64,000 bases of DNA from Pseudomonas lurida (GCF_013522705.1 NZ_JAAMRE010000018.1:1-64000), one strand, 5' to 3'; shown: positions 17,639 to 25,876, counted from the first letter of the stretch. A program made the numbers and translations. Notes: a model not told the origin generated them from the letters alone.

Positions 17639-18988
17639 TCACCACTGTGGCCGATGTGAACCCAATTCTACGGCCGGCCGATCCCATTGCAGCGGTGTGC
17701 CGTTGATGCTCACGGGGGGCAGCAGCCGGTGCGCCGGGCCCCAATGGGTGTGTTCGACCAGCAGCCCCAGGTCGCCTGGCTCCTCGGGCCTCAGCGCCGG
17801 TTCCTGCGGCGCTTGCCCTGCTTCCATCAGCAGCTTTGCCGTACGCGCCAGGGACAAGCGCGCCGATCCACCACGTCCGGACTGCAAGCGTTCGCGCAAT
17901 GCCTGCAGCGCGCTGGCGGCCATGAGGTAGCCGGTGCCGTGGTCCAGCGCCTGCACTGGCAACGGCATCGGTTTGTCCGCCTGTTGCCAGGCCATGCCCG
18001 CCTCGGCGATGCCGCAGCTCATCTGCACCAGGCTGTCGAAGCCGCGGCGGTTGCGCCATGGGCCGCTCCAGCCATAGGCGTTAAGGCTCACGTCGATCAG
18101 GCCGGGGGCCAGGCGTTGCAGGCTGTCGGCGCTGTAGCCCAAGCGTTCGAGGGCGTCGGCGCGATAACCGTGGAACAAAAGGTCGGCGTCCTTGAGCAAG
18201 GCTTCGAACAGCTGCCGACCATCCTGGGTTTTCAAATCCAGCCGCGCGCAGCGTTTGCCCAGAGTCATTTCCGGCACCACGCCCGGTTCGTCCCAGGTCG
18301 GCGAGTCGATGCGCAGCACATCCGCCCCCAGCCCGGCCAGGAAGCGACTGGCCACCGGGCCGGCCAGGACGTGGGTCAGGTCCAGCACCTTGAGCCCTGC
18401 CAGCGGGCGGGCCACCGAGCCGCGCCAGGGTTTGGCCGTGGTGGCCGCAAACGTCTGACGCTGCACCAGCGCCTCGGCATTCACCGCCTGCCCTTGGGGA
18501 TGTTGCTGCCAGGCCGACCCGGTACGCATCTGCGCGGCACAACCGCCGGCCTCGACCATTGCCTGCTCCAGTTCCGCGGCCTTCCAGGCGGCGACCTTGC
18601 CGGCCATCTCGGTGCGATCACGGACCTGGCCCAGCACCTGCTCGGCGGCGGCACGGTGATGGGGCGCGTTGGTGTGCAGACGAATCCAGCCGTCGGCGCT
18701 GGCGTAATCGCCGGCCACCGGGTCCCACAGCGGCGGCACATGCCAGCCCAGCGGGCGTAGTGAGGACGAGAACCACCAGGACGCCAGACGTCGGTCCACG
18801 CTGACGTCGGGCAGGCGTCCGGTCTGTTGCCGGATCAGCTCGGCCACGGCCTGGCCGGCGGCGCCGAGGCTGGCGCAGGCCAGGTCGGTCACGGCGAAGG
18901 CCGAGGGCAGGGCGCCGGCGCCGGTCAGAGGCAGCGGCGTTTGCGGTAGATCGAGCGCGGCTTGGATGGAAGTCAGCAGGTCAGTCAT
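17639..18988 (-). CDS. CoA transferase, family III (CaiB/BaiF)
   Basis: A 449-residue class III acyl-CoA transferase. The second half has the family core: RPLAGLKVLDLTHVLAGPVASRFLAGLGADVLRI and, further on, the catalytic Asp region LKTQDGRQLFEALLKDADLLFHGYR. The N-terminal 200 residues form an extra CaiB-like domain, so this is a tandem-type member in which one half may be degenerate. ATG at 18988 with GGAGGG six bases upstream is chosen over the TTG one codon earlier. Substrate unknown. It is convergent with the preceding antiporter and follows no clear operon partner. Confidence 0.85.
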   Translation of the reverse strand: MTDLLTSIQAALDLPQTPLPLTGAGALPSAFAVTDLACASLGAAGQAVAELIRQQTGRLPDVSVDRRLASWWFSSSLRPLGWHVPPLWDPVAGDYASADGWIRLHTNAPHHRAAAEQVLGQVRDRTEMAGKVAAWKAAELEQAMVEAGGCAAQMRTGSAWQQHPQGQAVNAEALVQRQTFAATTAKPWRGSVARPLAGLKVLDLTHVLAGPVASRFLAGLGADVLRIDSPTWDEPGVVPEMTLGKRCARLDLKTQDGRQLFEALLKDADLLFHGYRADALERLGYSADSLQRLAPGLIDVSLNAYGWSGPWRNRRGFDSLVQMSCGIAEAGMAWQQADKPMPLPVQALDHGTGYLMAASALQALRERLQSGRGGSARLSLARTAKLLMEAGQAPQEPALRPEEPGDLGLLVEHTHWGPAHRLLPPVSINGTPLQWDRPAVELGSHRPQW

Positions 18989-19023
18989 CAAAGGCCCTCC
19001 GGGAGAAGGACCACTATAGAAGA

Positions 19024-20370
19024 TCAGCCGGCGGGTGTGACAACCCCGGGTTGCAGCGGCAGGTCGAGGCTGGCGATAAAGCCGCCGGTCGGGTGATTGG
19101 CCAGCTCCAGGCTGCCGCCGTGGCGTTCCGCCGCTCGCCGTGCGATCGCCAGGCCCAGCCCGTGGCCCTGGGCGGTCTGGCCTGGGGCGCGGTAGAACGG
19201 CTCGCCCAGTTGGCTCAGGTGTTCGGCATCAACCCCGGGGCCGTGGTCGCGCACGCTGATCACAATGCGCTCACCCAGACGCTGGGCCTGTAATTCGATG
19301 GGCTGGCCCGCAGGGTTGAAGCGCTGGGCATTGCGCAGCAGGTTATCCACCGCCCGCTCGATCATGGTCGGCCAGCCCTTGAGGTGCAGGTCGGCGTCGG
19401 TGGTCAGGCGTACCACTTGGTCGGGTGCGCTGAGCTGGGCATCTTTTTGCAAGGTTTTGAGCAACGTGTTGAGGTCCACCTCTTCGGCGCTGGCGTTGTC
19501 GGCGTCAACGCGGGCCAATACCAGAATCTCGCTGATCAGCGCCTCCAGGCGGTCGCATTCGCGCGTCAGGCGCGGCCAGAGTCGCTCGCGTTCTTCGGGG
19601 CTGGCGCGTTCGGCCAGGGCCAGGGCGATACGCAGACGCGCCAGGGGCGAGCGCAGTTCGTGGGACACGTCGCGCAACAACTGGCGCTGGCTGCCGATCA
19701 AGCTTTGCAGGCGGGCGCCCATGCGGTTGAAGTCGGTGGCCAATACGCCGAATTCATCGCGCCGATTGGCCAGGCGCGCCAGGCTGTTCTGTTGGTAGGT
19801 GGCCTGGCCCAGGTCGTGTACCGCGCCGCGCAGGCGGCTGAGCGGACGGGTAATGGACAAGGTGACGAACAGGCTGAACAGCGTCAGCACCACCAGGGCG
19901 ATGGCCAGGGCGCTCAAGGGCCAGGCCAGACTGCTGCGATGCCATTCGTCGAGTTCCGGATGAGGAATGCGGTAGATCAGCAAATAGGTGTCGCCGGTTT
20001 TGTCGCTGGTGTACTCGGCGGTCAGGCGGCGCCAGGGCAGGTGGCCGTCCTTGCTGTCGTTTTGCCGGGCTTCGAACGCCGCGGCGCGACGCGGAAAGGT
20101 GCCGCGCACCACCGGGTCGCCGCTTTCGTTCAGCACTTGCACATCAATGTGATACTGGCGCTTGCGTTGCTGCAGCAACTCCTGGGCCGCGTCCTCGCCC
20201 TGGGCCTCGTAGAGTTGGGTCCACTCCTGGGCCAGGTTGTTGAGGCCAGGGTGGCGGCTGAGAATCCATGCATCCTGATTGAGCATGTGCCCCAGCAGGA
20301 TCGACAAACCGGCAACCAGGGCGATGGCCAGCCAGAAACTCGCCAGGATCCGCCAGAACAATGAACGCAC
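19024..20370 (-). CDS. Sensor histidine kinase, Cpx-like
   Basis: A 448-residue membrane sensor kinase. A GTG start gives an N-terminal membrane helix (about 7-28), a periplasmic domain to about 155, a second helix (about 156-180) and HAMP. The H-box DVSHELRSPLARLRIALA holds the phosphorylated His; N-box ERAVDNLLRNAQRFN, G1 VRDHGPGV and G2 GHGLGLAIARR follow. The directly upstream gene encodes a CpxP/Spy-like periplasmic protein, and an OmpR-type regulator lies 1.8 kb away on the same strand, so an envelope-stress system like CpxAR is likely. Its true partner regulator is inferred from neighbourhood. Confidence 0.9.
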   Translation of the reverse strand: MRSLFWRILASFWLAIALVAGLSILLGHMLNQDAWILSRHPGLNNLAQEWTQLYEAQGEDAAQELLQQRKRQYHIDVQVLNESGDPVVRGTFPRRAAAFEARQNDSKDGHLPWRRLTAEYTSDKTGDTYLLIYRIPHPELDEWHRSSLAWPLSALAIALVVLTLFSLFVTLSITRPLSRLRGAVHDLGQATYQQNSLARLANRRDEFGVLATDFNRMGARLQSLIGSQRQLLRDVSHELRSPLARLRIALALAERASPEERERLWPRLTRECDRLEALISEILVLARVDADNASAEEVDLNTLLKTLQKDAQLSAPDQVVRLTTDADLHLKGWPTMIERAVDNLLRNAQRFNPAGQPIELQAQRLGERIVISVRDHGPGVDAEHLSQLGEPFYRAPGQTAQGHGLGLAIARRAAERHGGSLELANHPTGGFIASLDLPLQPGVVTPAG

Positions 20371-20437
20371 AGGACACCCTCAAACAGGAAAAGCCCAGTG
20401 GCGTGGGCCACTGGGCTGGGAGATTAACGCCAGAGCA

Positions 20438-20902
20438 TTATTGCGCTTTTTGCGGCTGTTGCGCTTTCCAGGCCTGGAATTGCTGCCACTCGGCCCGACG
20501 CTCGGCTTGTTTCTTGACGATCTCGTCGTACTTCTTCTGCTGGTCGGGCTTGAGCAGGTTACGGATATCGGCCTGGGTTTTCTGACGCCCGGCATCGATT
20601 TCATCCTGCATGGCTTTCTGGTCGGCGGCCGGGAGTTTGGCCAGGTACTTTTTGACCAGATCCTTGCGAGCGTGCCATTGATCGCCCATCAGCTTGCCGA
20701 TCTGCTCACGCTGTTCTTTGCTCAGGTCCAGTTGGCTGAACGGACCGCCTTTGCCGCGCGGACCGTGTTCGCCGTGACCCGGGCCACCCATCATGTGGCC
20801 TTCAGGGCCGCCCATCGGGCCTGGTGTCGGGCCTTCCGGCATGGCCATGGCGACAGTGGGCAGGGCTGCGGCGAACATCAAAGCGATAAGGGTCTTGCGC
20901 AT
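20438..20902 (-). CDS. Periplasmic CpxP/Spy-family protein
   Basis: A 154-residue secreted helical protein with an N-terminal signal peptide (MRKTLIALMFAAALPTVAMA). The LTxxQ-type repeats that define the CpxP/Spy family appear as LDLSKEQREQIGKL and LLKPDQQKKYDEIV. A Met/Gly/His-rich stretch (about residues 22-50) could bind metal. CpxP-like proteins chaperone misfolded envelope proteins and dampen the Cpx sensor. RBS AGGAGAATCACC precedes the ATG, and the kinase gene follows 67 bases later, so they form one operon. Confidence 0.9.
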   Translation of the reverse strand: MRKTLIALMFAAALPTVAMAMPEGPTPGPMGGPEGHMMGGPGHGEHGPRGKGGPFSQLDLSKEQREQIGKLMGDQWHARKDLVKKYLAKLPAADQKAMQDEIDAGRQKTQADIRNLLKPDQQKKYDEIVKKQAERRAEWQQFQAWKAQQPQKAQ

Positions 20903-21093
20903 GGTGATTCTCCTGTCTCTATTCCGGTGAATCCGGATGTGAGTAGGTTACGCAGACCAAGGTCAGCGGCGGTCAGGTGTGGGTAAAGCTTCGGTAAAGA
21001 GCCATACGATGGGCGCTGACATAACTTAAGCGTGCTCTTTTGTAACAGCGCTGCCACGTTCGTCATGAATACGGGCATACTTCGGCGCCTGGG

Positions 21094-21109
21094 CTGTATG
21101 CATATACAG
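21094..21109. promoter_or_regulatory. LexA-type SOS box upstream of the ImmA/IrrE gene
   Basis: CTGTATGCATATACAG is a perfect palindrome with the CTGT-N8-ACAG frame. It differs from the Pseudomonas LexA consensus CTGTATATATATACAG only in the two central bases. TTAAACT follows immediately and could be a -10. It lies 134 bases before the metallopeptidase ATG. It could in principle also act on the divergent CpxP-like gene, which starts about 190 bases away on the other strand. Confidence 0.7.
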
Positions 21110-21181
21110 TTAAACTAAATATTGCAGGAACGAATGCTTGTACTTGTGTCAACTACAATTTGACGAGGGCTTGGCCCTATG

Positions 21182-21217
21182 CAACATTTGCCCTCAATTC
21201 AACCCACCAAAATGTTG
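21182..21217. repeat. Inverted repeat upstream of the ImmA/IrrE gene
   Basis: CAACATTT (21182-21189) and AAATGTTG (21210-21217) are perfect reverse complements with a 20-base gap. The centre-to-centre distance, 28 bases, is close to a regulator binding two half-sites or an mRNA hairpin just before the ribosome site at about 21233. Confidence 0.5.
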
Positions 21218-21242
21218 AGTTCTAAACTTATAAGGGAGGCGT

Positions 21243-21725
21243 ATGGAGTACAGAACTGCAGACGACGTCCTGCGCGCTCACTGGGATGGTCGCTTGCCGG
21301 TAAGTCCAAAGAACATTGCCGAGGCGATGGGAATAGAAGTTGAGGCGCTTACCCCGGATGAGCCCGAAAAGTGGCGTGCCACTGAAAGCGGGCATTATTC
21401 TTTTCGCGGTGGCAACCCGCTGATTACCTATAACTTCATGGACGCTCCGGTCAGGCAACGTTTCACTATTGCGCATGAGATCGGCCACCACGTATATGGC
21501 GATCTGGACGCGCCGCGAGACACCTCGGAGCAGTTCAGCGCCAAGTCGCGGGACCCCAGGGAAGTGGCGGCCAACCGCTTTGCCGCAGCGCTCCTGATGC
21601 CGGCGGCATTGGTCAAACATATGGTCATTGAGCAGCGAATCACCGATATCGCAAAGTTGGCCAGTGCGTTCGGGGTCTCTACGGCTGCGATGGAGTTCCG
21701 GCTCAAGGCGATTGGGCTTTTATGA
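21243..21725 (+). CDS. ImmA/IrrE family metallo-endopeptidase without HTH domain
   Basis: A 160-residue zinc peptidase. HEIGH at residues 78-82 gives the two His ligands and the catalytic Glu; EVAANRFAAALLMP places the third ligand Glu at 107. There is no helix-turn-helix partner domain and no XRE repressor gene beside it. Known relatives cleave DNA-binding repressors: ImmA cuts ImmR in ICEBs1, IrrE/PprI cuts DdrO in Deinococcus. AAGGGAGG three bases before the ATG is a strong ribosome site. The stop overlaps the next ATG (ATGA), so the two are translationally coupled. A LexA-type box upstream suggests DNA-damage induction. The pair sits on the opposite strand inside a two-component locus. 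Confidence 0.88.
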   Translation: MEYRTADDVLRAHWDGRLPVSPKNIAEAMGIEVEALTPDEPEKWRATESGHYSFRGGNPLITYNFMDAPVRQRFTIAHEIGHHVYGDLDAPRDTSEQFSAKSRDPREVAANRFAAALLMPAALVKHMVIEQRITDIAKLASAFGVSTAAMEFRLKAIGLL

Positions 21726-22138
21726 TTGATAGCAGCGACGATCTGTCTGGCGGCGAGGCTGATAATCCTGGCCTGATCAGTGACTATTTGAGAAGAGAAG
21801 CCTGGCGATTCAGGTGGGAAAAGCGCCTGACCAATGTGACTGTCGCGTTAATCCTATTGTTTTACCTGGCGCTGCTGGGCTTCGTCTTTCTTGGGAATAT
21901 TCGAATCTCAGCCGGTGTCTGGTATTTCTTCGCCGCCGTTCGCCCGCACAGCGCGGGAGATATTCCGATCATCGTGTCCCTCTCTACAGTGCCTACGCTG
22001 CTGCTTATTGCACTGTTGCGCTATTTCCACCATCGGCCCAAAGCTGACCAGGATGATTTACAGGCACCGTTGCCCATCAGCGTCGAGGCTGCCAAGGCAA
22101 TAATAAAAGCCACTACGGACGCGATGAAAAACAATTGA
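21722..22138 (+). CDS. Small two-helix membrane protein coupled to the ImmA/IrrE peptidase
   Basis: A 138-residue protein of unknown function. The N-terminal 35 residues are acidic then basic (RREAWRFRWEKRL). Two strongly hydrophobic segments lie at about 38-58 and 82-102, and a basic, soluble C-terminal tail of about 36 residues follows. The ATG overlaps the peptidase stop by ATGA, so it is made with the peptidase and is a candidate substrate, anchor or effector. I do not recognise a family. The gene is followed directly by an intrinsic terminator. Confidence 0.75.
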   Translation: MIDSSDDLSGGEADNPGLISDYLRREAWRFRWEKRLTNVTVALILLFYLALLGFVFLGNIRISAGVWYFFAAVRPHSAGDIPIIVSLSTVPTLLLIALLRYFHHRPKADQDDLQAPLPISVEAAKAIIKATTDAMKNN

Positions 22139-22156
22139 GATGAACAGTGAGTAAAT

Positions 22157-22181
22157 GCCCGGCCAACATGCCGGGCTTTTT
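22157..22181 (+). terminator. Terminator of the ImmA/IrrE operon
   Basis: Stem GCCCGGC (22157-22163) / GCCGGGC (22170-22176), loop CAACAT, then five T. It ends only four bases before the stop of the convergent response-regulator gene. Confidence 0.9.
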
Positions 22182-22184
22182 AAT

Positions 22185-22862
22185 CTACAGGCTGTAGTAA
22201 TAGCCACGGCTGCGCAATGCCACGATGCGTGGCCGGCCATCAGGGTGCGGGCCGATCTTTTTGCGCAGGTTGCTCACGTGCATATCCAGGCTGCGGTCGT
22301 ACAGGGTGAGCTTGCGGCCCAGGGCGATCTGCGCCAGTTCCTGTTTGTCCAACGGCTCGCCGGGCTGGCGAAGCAGGGCTTCGAGCAGGCGGCTCTCGGA
22401 AACGGTGAGGGTGAATTCCTGTTCATCGATGCTGACCACGCCGCGCACCGGGCTGAAACACAGGTCGCCCAGTTCGAGCTGGGTCGACACGGCGGCCGGG
22501 TGACTGCGGCGCAGCACGGCGCGCAGGCGTGCAGTCAGTTCCCGAGGGTCGCAGGGTTTGGCCAGATAATCATCGGCGCCCAGCTCCAGACCGAGGATGC
22601 GGTCCAGCGGTTCGCCACGCGCCGAAAGCATCAGCACCGGCAACTCCGGGTGGTCGGTGCGTAACTGCTTGAGCAATTCCAGGCCGCTGCCGTCGGGCAG
22701 CATCACGTCCAGCACCACGGCAGCCGGGGCGCTGTCGGCCAAGGCCTTGCGCGCACTCAGGCCATCGTGACACGCACGCACCTGGAAGCCTTCCTGGCTC
22801 AACCAACTGGTCAGCAGCTCGCAGAGCTCCTGGTCATCATCTATCAGTAACAGCTCGCTCAT
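22185..22862 (-). CDS. OmpR-family response regulator, Cpx-like
   Basis: A 225-residue regulator with an N-terminal receiver domain (DDDQELC acidic pocket, phospho-Asp in LDVMLPDGSG, conserved Lys in YLAKPCDPRELTARL) and a C-terminal winged helix (LRKKIGPHPDGRPRIVALRSRGYYY). It would be phosphorylated by a neighbouring sensor kinase, most likely the one at 19024-20370. The gene starts 7 bases after the upstream coiled-coil gene. An opposite-strand peptidase/membrane-protein pair lies between it and the CpxP-like and kinase genes. Confidence 0.93.
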   Translation of the reverse strand: MSELLLIDDDQELCELLTSWLSQEGFQVRACHDGLSARKALADSAPAAVVLDVMLPDGSGLELLKQLRTDHPELPVLMLSARGEPLDRILGLELGADDYLAKPCDPRELTARLRAVLRRSHPAAVSTQLELGDLCFSPVRGVVSIDEQEFTLTVSESRLLEALLRQPGEPLDKQELAQIALGRKLTLYDRSLDMHVSNLRKKIGPHPDGRPRIVALRSRGYYYSL

Positions 22863-22869
22863 GACTCAC

Positions 22870-23277
22870 TCAATTTAGCCATTGTCGACGACGCCGGTGC
22901 CCGCCGCTGGCGAAGATCCCGCACAACAGGGCAATCAGAGCGACGGCGCCGCCGGTGACAAACCACTGTTGTTGCTCGGTCAGCCATCGGGTCAAGCCGC
23001 CGCCCTGTGCGTCTTTGAGTTGCTGGGCCAGGCGTTGGTTCTCTTGGCGAAGGCGGCTCAGTTGGGCGCTTTCGCGGGTCGCATCCGCGCTTTGCAGTTG
23101 CTTGCTCAGTTCTTCACGCTGCCGTTCGCTGTCTTTCAAGCGTTGCTGCAACTCGGTGATCTGGGCGCCGGCACTCAAGGACAAAGGCGTGGAGCCGCCG
23201 GTGTTTGAGGGGTCTTCCGCGTGGGCCTTGGCCCCGATCATTAACACTGCCAACAGACACAACTGACGTAAGCGCAT
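22870..23277 (-). CDS. Secreted coiled-coil protein with C-terminal membrane anchor
   Basis: A 135-residue protein of unknown function. A signal peptide (MRLRQLCLLAVLMIGAKAHA) is followed by an unstructured Gly/Ser-rich link, a coiled coil (about 35-85, rich in Leu, Gln, Glu, Arg) and one C-terminal membrane helix (WFVTGGAVALIALLCGIFA) ending in a basic tail. AGGAG five bases before the ATG at 23277 supports this start over the frame start at 23295. The layout resembles SH3-less TIGR04211/YgiM-type proteins. It is the first gene of the response-regulator operon. Confidence 0.75.
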   Translation of the reverse strand: MRLRQLCLLAVLMIGAKAHAEDPSNTGGSTPLSLSAGAQITELQQRLKDSERQREELSKQLQSADATRESAQLSRLRQENQRLAQQLKDAQGGGLTRWLTEQQQWFVTGGAVALIALLCGIFASGGHRRRRQWLN

Positions 23278-23350
23278 CGGAACTCCTGATTCCACACGAA
23301 TATTCAGAAAGTTGTCGGCAGGTTACCGGGAATAATGAGCAATTAGGAGT

Positions 23351-23375
23351 GTGCCGAACGCAATAGGTTCGGCAC
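23351..23375. terminator. Hairpin downstream of yciI
   Basis: GTGCCGAA (23351-23358) and TTCGGCAC (23368-23375) form an 8-bp stem with a 9-base loop, 9 bases past the yciI stop on the minus strand. No T-run follows, so it may be a transcript end or a repeat rather than a classic intrinsic terminator. Confidence 0.5.
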
Positions 23376-23384
23376 GCCTGCAGG

Positions 23385-23684
23385 TTAAGGCAGGACTTGC
23401 TTGAAAGGCTTGATCACCACGCTGTCATAGACGCCCGCCGCGACGTATGGGTCGGCGTCGGCCCAGGCCCTGGCTTCAGCCAGGGTTGGGAACTCGGCGA
23501 CGATCAGGCTGCCGGTAAAACCGGCCTCGCCTGGGTCATTGCTCTCGATGGCCGGGTGCGGGCCGGCCAGCACCATACGCCCTTCGGCCTGCAGTTGCTT
23601 GAGGCGTTCGACATGGGCCGGGCGCACGGACATGCGTTTTTCCAGGGAGTGGGCAACATCGGTGGCAATGATGGCGTAGAGCAT
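23385..23684 (-). CDS. yciI: YciI family protein
   Basis: A 99-residue dimeric alpha/beta protein of the YciI (YCII/DGPF) family. It starts MLYAIIATDVAHSLEKRMSVRPAHVERL, with the conserved His in the N-terminal third and Asp in ADADPYVAAGVYDSVVIKPF. The family is related to muconolactone isomerase folds, but cellular function is not settled. The ATG at 23684 overlaps the upstream yciB stop region, and the yciI-yciB order is a conserved pair. A longer frame to 23723 runs into yciB and is not used. Confidence 0.9.
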   Translation of the reverse strand: MLYAIIATDVAHSLEKRMSVRPAHVERLKQLQAEGRMVLAGPHPAIESNDPGEAGFTGSLIVAEFPTLAEARAWADADPYVAAGVYDSVVIKPFKQVLP

Positions 23685-23685
23685 G

Positions 23686-24282
23686 TCAGTCCTCGGTTTT
23701 CGGCGTGGTGGGGTCGGTGTCATGCAGATGGCGCGAGAGGTAGATGCCCTGGCCGATCAGGAACAGCACGGTCATGCCCAGGCTGCCGAACACTTTGAAG
23801 TCGACCCAGTAATCCTGGAATGTGAAGGCCACAAACAGGTTGGCGGCCCCACAGAAGATGAAAAACGCAATCCACGCCACGTTCAAGCGGGCCCAGACCG
23901 GCTCCGGCAGGGTCAGCGCATGGCCCATGATCCGCTTGATCAGCAGCCGATCGCCGATGAAGTGGCTACCGATGAACGCCAGGGCGAACAGCCAGTTCAC
24001 CACCGGGGCTTTCCATTTCAAGAAGGTTTCGCTGTGGAAAGCCAGGGTCAGGCTGCCGAAGACCAGGCACGCGACCAGGGTCAGCCATTGGCTTTTTTCC
24101 AGTTTGCGCTGGGAGATGAAGAGGGCGCCGTAGACCACAATGGAGCTGATGATCAGTACTGCGGTGGCGCTGTAGATGCCTCCGACGGTCAGCTCATGGC
24201 CGGCGATATCGATGACCCTGGGGTCGAGTTTGTAAACGATGAAAAACAGCAACAGCGGGATGAAGTCGATGAATTGTTTCAC
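23686..24282 (-). CDS. yciB: Inner membrane septation protein A homologue (YciB/IspA)
   Basis: A 198-residue protein with about five membrane helices of the YciB/intracellular septation protein A family, which links to cell-envelope synthesis and division. The chosen start is the GTG at 24282 giving (M)KQFIDFIPLLLFFIVYKLD, the canonical family N-terminus. The ATG-like start at 24321 would add 13 residues absent in relatives. Co-directional with yciI and divergent from the PHP-domain gene, a common gene order. Confidence 0.9.
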   Translation of the reverse strand: MKQFIDFIPLLLFFIVYKLDPRVIDIAGHELTVGGIYSATAVLIISSIVVYGALFISQRKLEKSQWLTLVACLVFGSLTLAFHSETFLKWKAPVVNWLFALAFIGSHFIGDRLLIKRIMGHALTLPEPVWARLNVAWIAFFIFCGAANLFVAFTFQDYWVDFKVFGSLGMTVLFLIGQGIYLSRHLHDTDPTTPKTED

Positions 24283-24369
24283 AGTAAGAGCCAGAAGCTG
24301 GATGTGTCGGCATAATAACAAACATCCTTGGCAGCGAAAGCGCCACCTGACTTGAGGTTACACACCCCC

Positions 24370-25233
24370 GTGAATGTTGATTTGCACTGCCACAGCACGG
24401 CCTCCGACGGCGCCCTGGCGCCCGCGGTACTGGTTGCGCGGGCATATGAGCACGGGGTGCGAGTCCTGGCGTTGACCGACCACGACACCCTTGAAGGCCT
24501 CGACGAAGCCCGCGCGGCGGCCCAGGCCCTGGGCATGCAACTGGTCAACGGCGTGGAATTGTCCTGCACCTGGGGTGGCGCCACTATTCATGTACTGGGC
24601 TACGGTTTCGATCAGCAGGCCGCGCCGCTGGTCAAGGCCATCGCCGATTTGCACGATGGGCGCTGGCTGCGGTCCGAAGAAATAAGCCGCAAGCTCAGCC
24701 TTAAAGGCATGCCTAACGCCCTCGACGGTGCGCGAGCCATCCAGCAGGAACTGGGCGACAGCGGCAACGCACCGGCCCGTCCGCATTTTGCCGACTGGAT
24801 GGTGCGCGAAGGGTTTGTGCGAGACCGGGCCGAAGCTTTTCGTAAATGGCTGGGCGCCGGTAAGCTGGGTGACGTCAAGCAACACTGGCCAACCCTGGAG
24901 GACACCGTCGACACACTGCGGGCCTCCGGTGCCTGGGTCAGCCTGGCGCATCCCTGGCATTATGATTTCACCCGCAGCAAACGTCGCAAACTGATTGGCG
25001 ACTATATTGGAGCGGGAGGCCACGCCATCGAAGTGGTCAACGGGCATCAACCCGCCGAACAGGTCGGCAGCCTGGCGATTCTTGCCCGCGAATTTGGTCT
25101 GCTGGTCAGTGCCGGCAGTGATTTTCATGGCCCAGGCGGCTGGTCCGAGATTGGCGAATATCGGCCCGTCCCGGAAGATTTGCCGCTCTTGTGGGGGCGA
25201 TTCAAGCATGACCCCATTATTGCCACCGTCTGA
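24370..25233 (+). CDS. rnm: PHP-domain phosphoesterase, RNase AM / YciV type
   Basis: A 287-residue metal-dependent PHP phosphoesterase. YciV-type enzymes hydrolyse 3',5'-nucleoside bisphosphates and act as the 5'-3' exonuclease RNase AM. Metal-binding motifs: VDLHCHSTASDGAL at the N-terminus, LALTDHDTLEG, and later SAGSDFHGPG. A GTG start at 24370 places DLHCHS at the usual distance from the N-terminus; the frame is open from 24328 but those residues are not family-like. It leads a plus-strand cluster with the Sua5-like gene and scpAB, gaps being short. Confidence 0.88.
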   Translation: MNVDLHCHSTASDGALAPAVLVARAYEHGVRVLALTDHDTLEGLDEARAAAQALGMQLVNGVELSCTWGGATIHVLGYGFDQQAAPLVKAIADLHDGRWLRSEEISRKLSLKGMPNALDGARAIQQELGDSGNAPARPHFADWMVREGFVRDRAEAFRKWLGAGKLGDVKQHWPTLEDTVDTLRASGAWVSLAHPWHYDFTRSKRRKLIGDYIGAGGHAIEVVNGHQPAEQVGSLAILAREFGLLVSAGSDFHGPGGWSEIGEYRPVPEDLPLLWGRFKHDPIIATV

Positions 25234-25246
25234 ACAGGTAGAGCAC

Positions 25247-25876
25247 GTGAGTCAATTCTTCCAGATTCATCCGGAAAACCCCCAGCCACGCCTGATTAAA
25301 CAGGCCGTGGAGATCATTCGCGCCGGCGGCGTAGTGATCTATCCAACGGATTCGTCCTACGCGATCGGTTGCCAGATCGGCGACAAAAGCGCAGTCGAGC
25401 GTGTCAGACGCCTGCGTCAGCTGGACGACAAGCACAACTTTGCGCTGATCTGCAGCGACCTGTCCCAACTGGGCCTGTTCGCCAAGGTCGATACCGGCAC
25501 GTTTCGACTGCTCAAGGCGCACACGCCGGGGCCTTACACCTTTATTCTCAACGCTACCCGCGAAGTGCCGCGCCTGCTGCTGCACCCCAAGAAGCGCACC
25601 ATCGGCCTTCGCGTGCCGGAACATCCGATTGCCCTGGCGCTGCTGGCCGAGCTGGGGGAGCCACTGATGAGCGTATCGCTGATCATGCCCGGTGAGACCG
25701 AGCCGCTGGAAGATCCGTACGAGATGCGTCAGCTCCTGGAAAAACAGGTGGACCTGATCATCGACGGCGGTTTCGGCGGCGCCAAGGCGTCCACCGTGAT
25801 CAATCTGGCAGACGGCGAGCCGGAAGTGATCCGGATCGGCTGCGGCGACCCCGCGCCCTTCATGGCCGAGGCCTGA
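25247..25876 (+). CDS. Sua5/YciO/YrdC-type L-threonylcarbamoyladenylate synthase-like protein
   Basis: A 209-residue protein of the YrdC/YciO fold, which in Sua5/TsaC makes threonylcarbamoyl-AMP for the t6A tRNA modification. It closely resembles the YciO branch (FFQIHPENPQPRL, YPTDSSYAIGCQ, KRTIGLRVPEHPI), whose activity is weak or uncertain in E. coli. The GTG at 25247, 13 bases after the previous stop, with AGGTAGAG upstream, gives the family N-terminus; the frame start at 24995 lies deep in the preceding gene. The stop abuts the scpA ATG. Confidence 0.88.
   Translation: MSQFFQIHPENPQPRLIKQAVEIIRAGGVVIYPTDSSYAIGCQIGDKSAVERVRRLRQLDDKHNFALICSDLSQLGLFAKVDTGTFRLLKAHTPGPYTFILNATREVPRLLLHPKKRTIGLRVPEHPIALALLAELGEPLMSVSLIMPGETEPLEDPYEMRQLLEKQVDLIIDGGFGGAKASTVINLADGEPEVIRIGCGDPAPFMAEA

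Noticed and set aside
21134..21163. Nine-codon ORF (MLVLVSTTI) after the LexA box
   Set aside because: A ribosome-like AGGA precedes it, but a nine-residue peptide cannot be supported from sequence alone.
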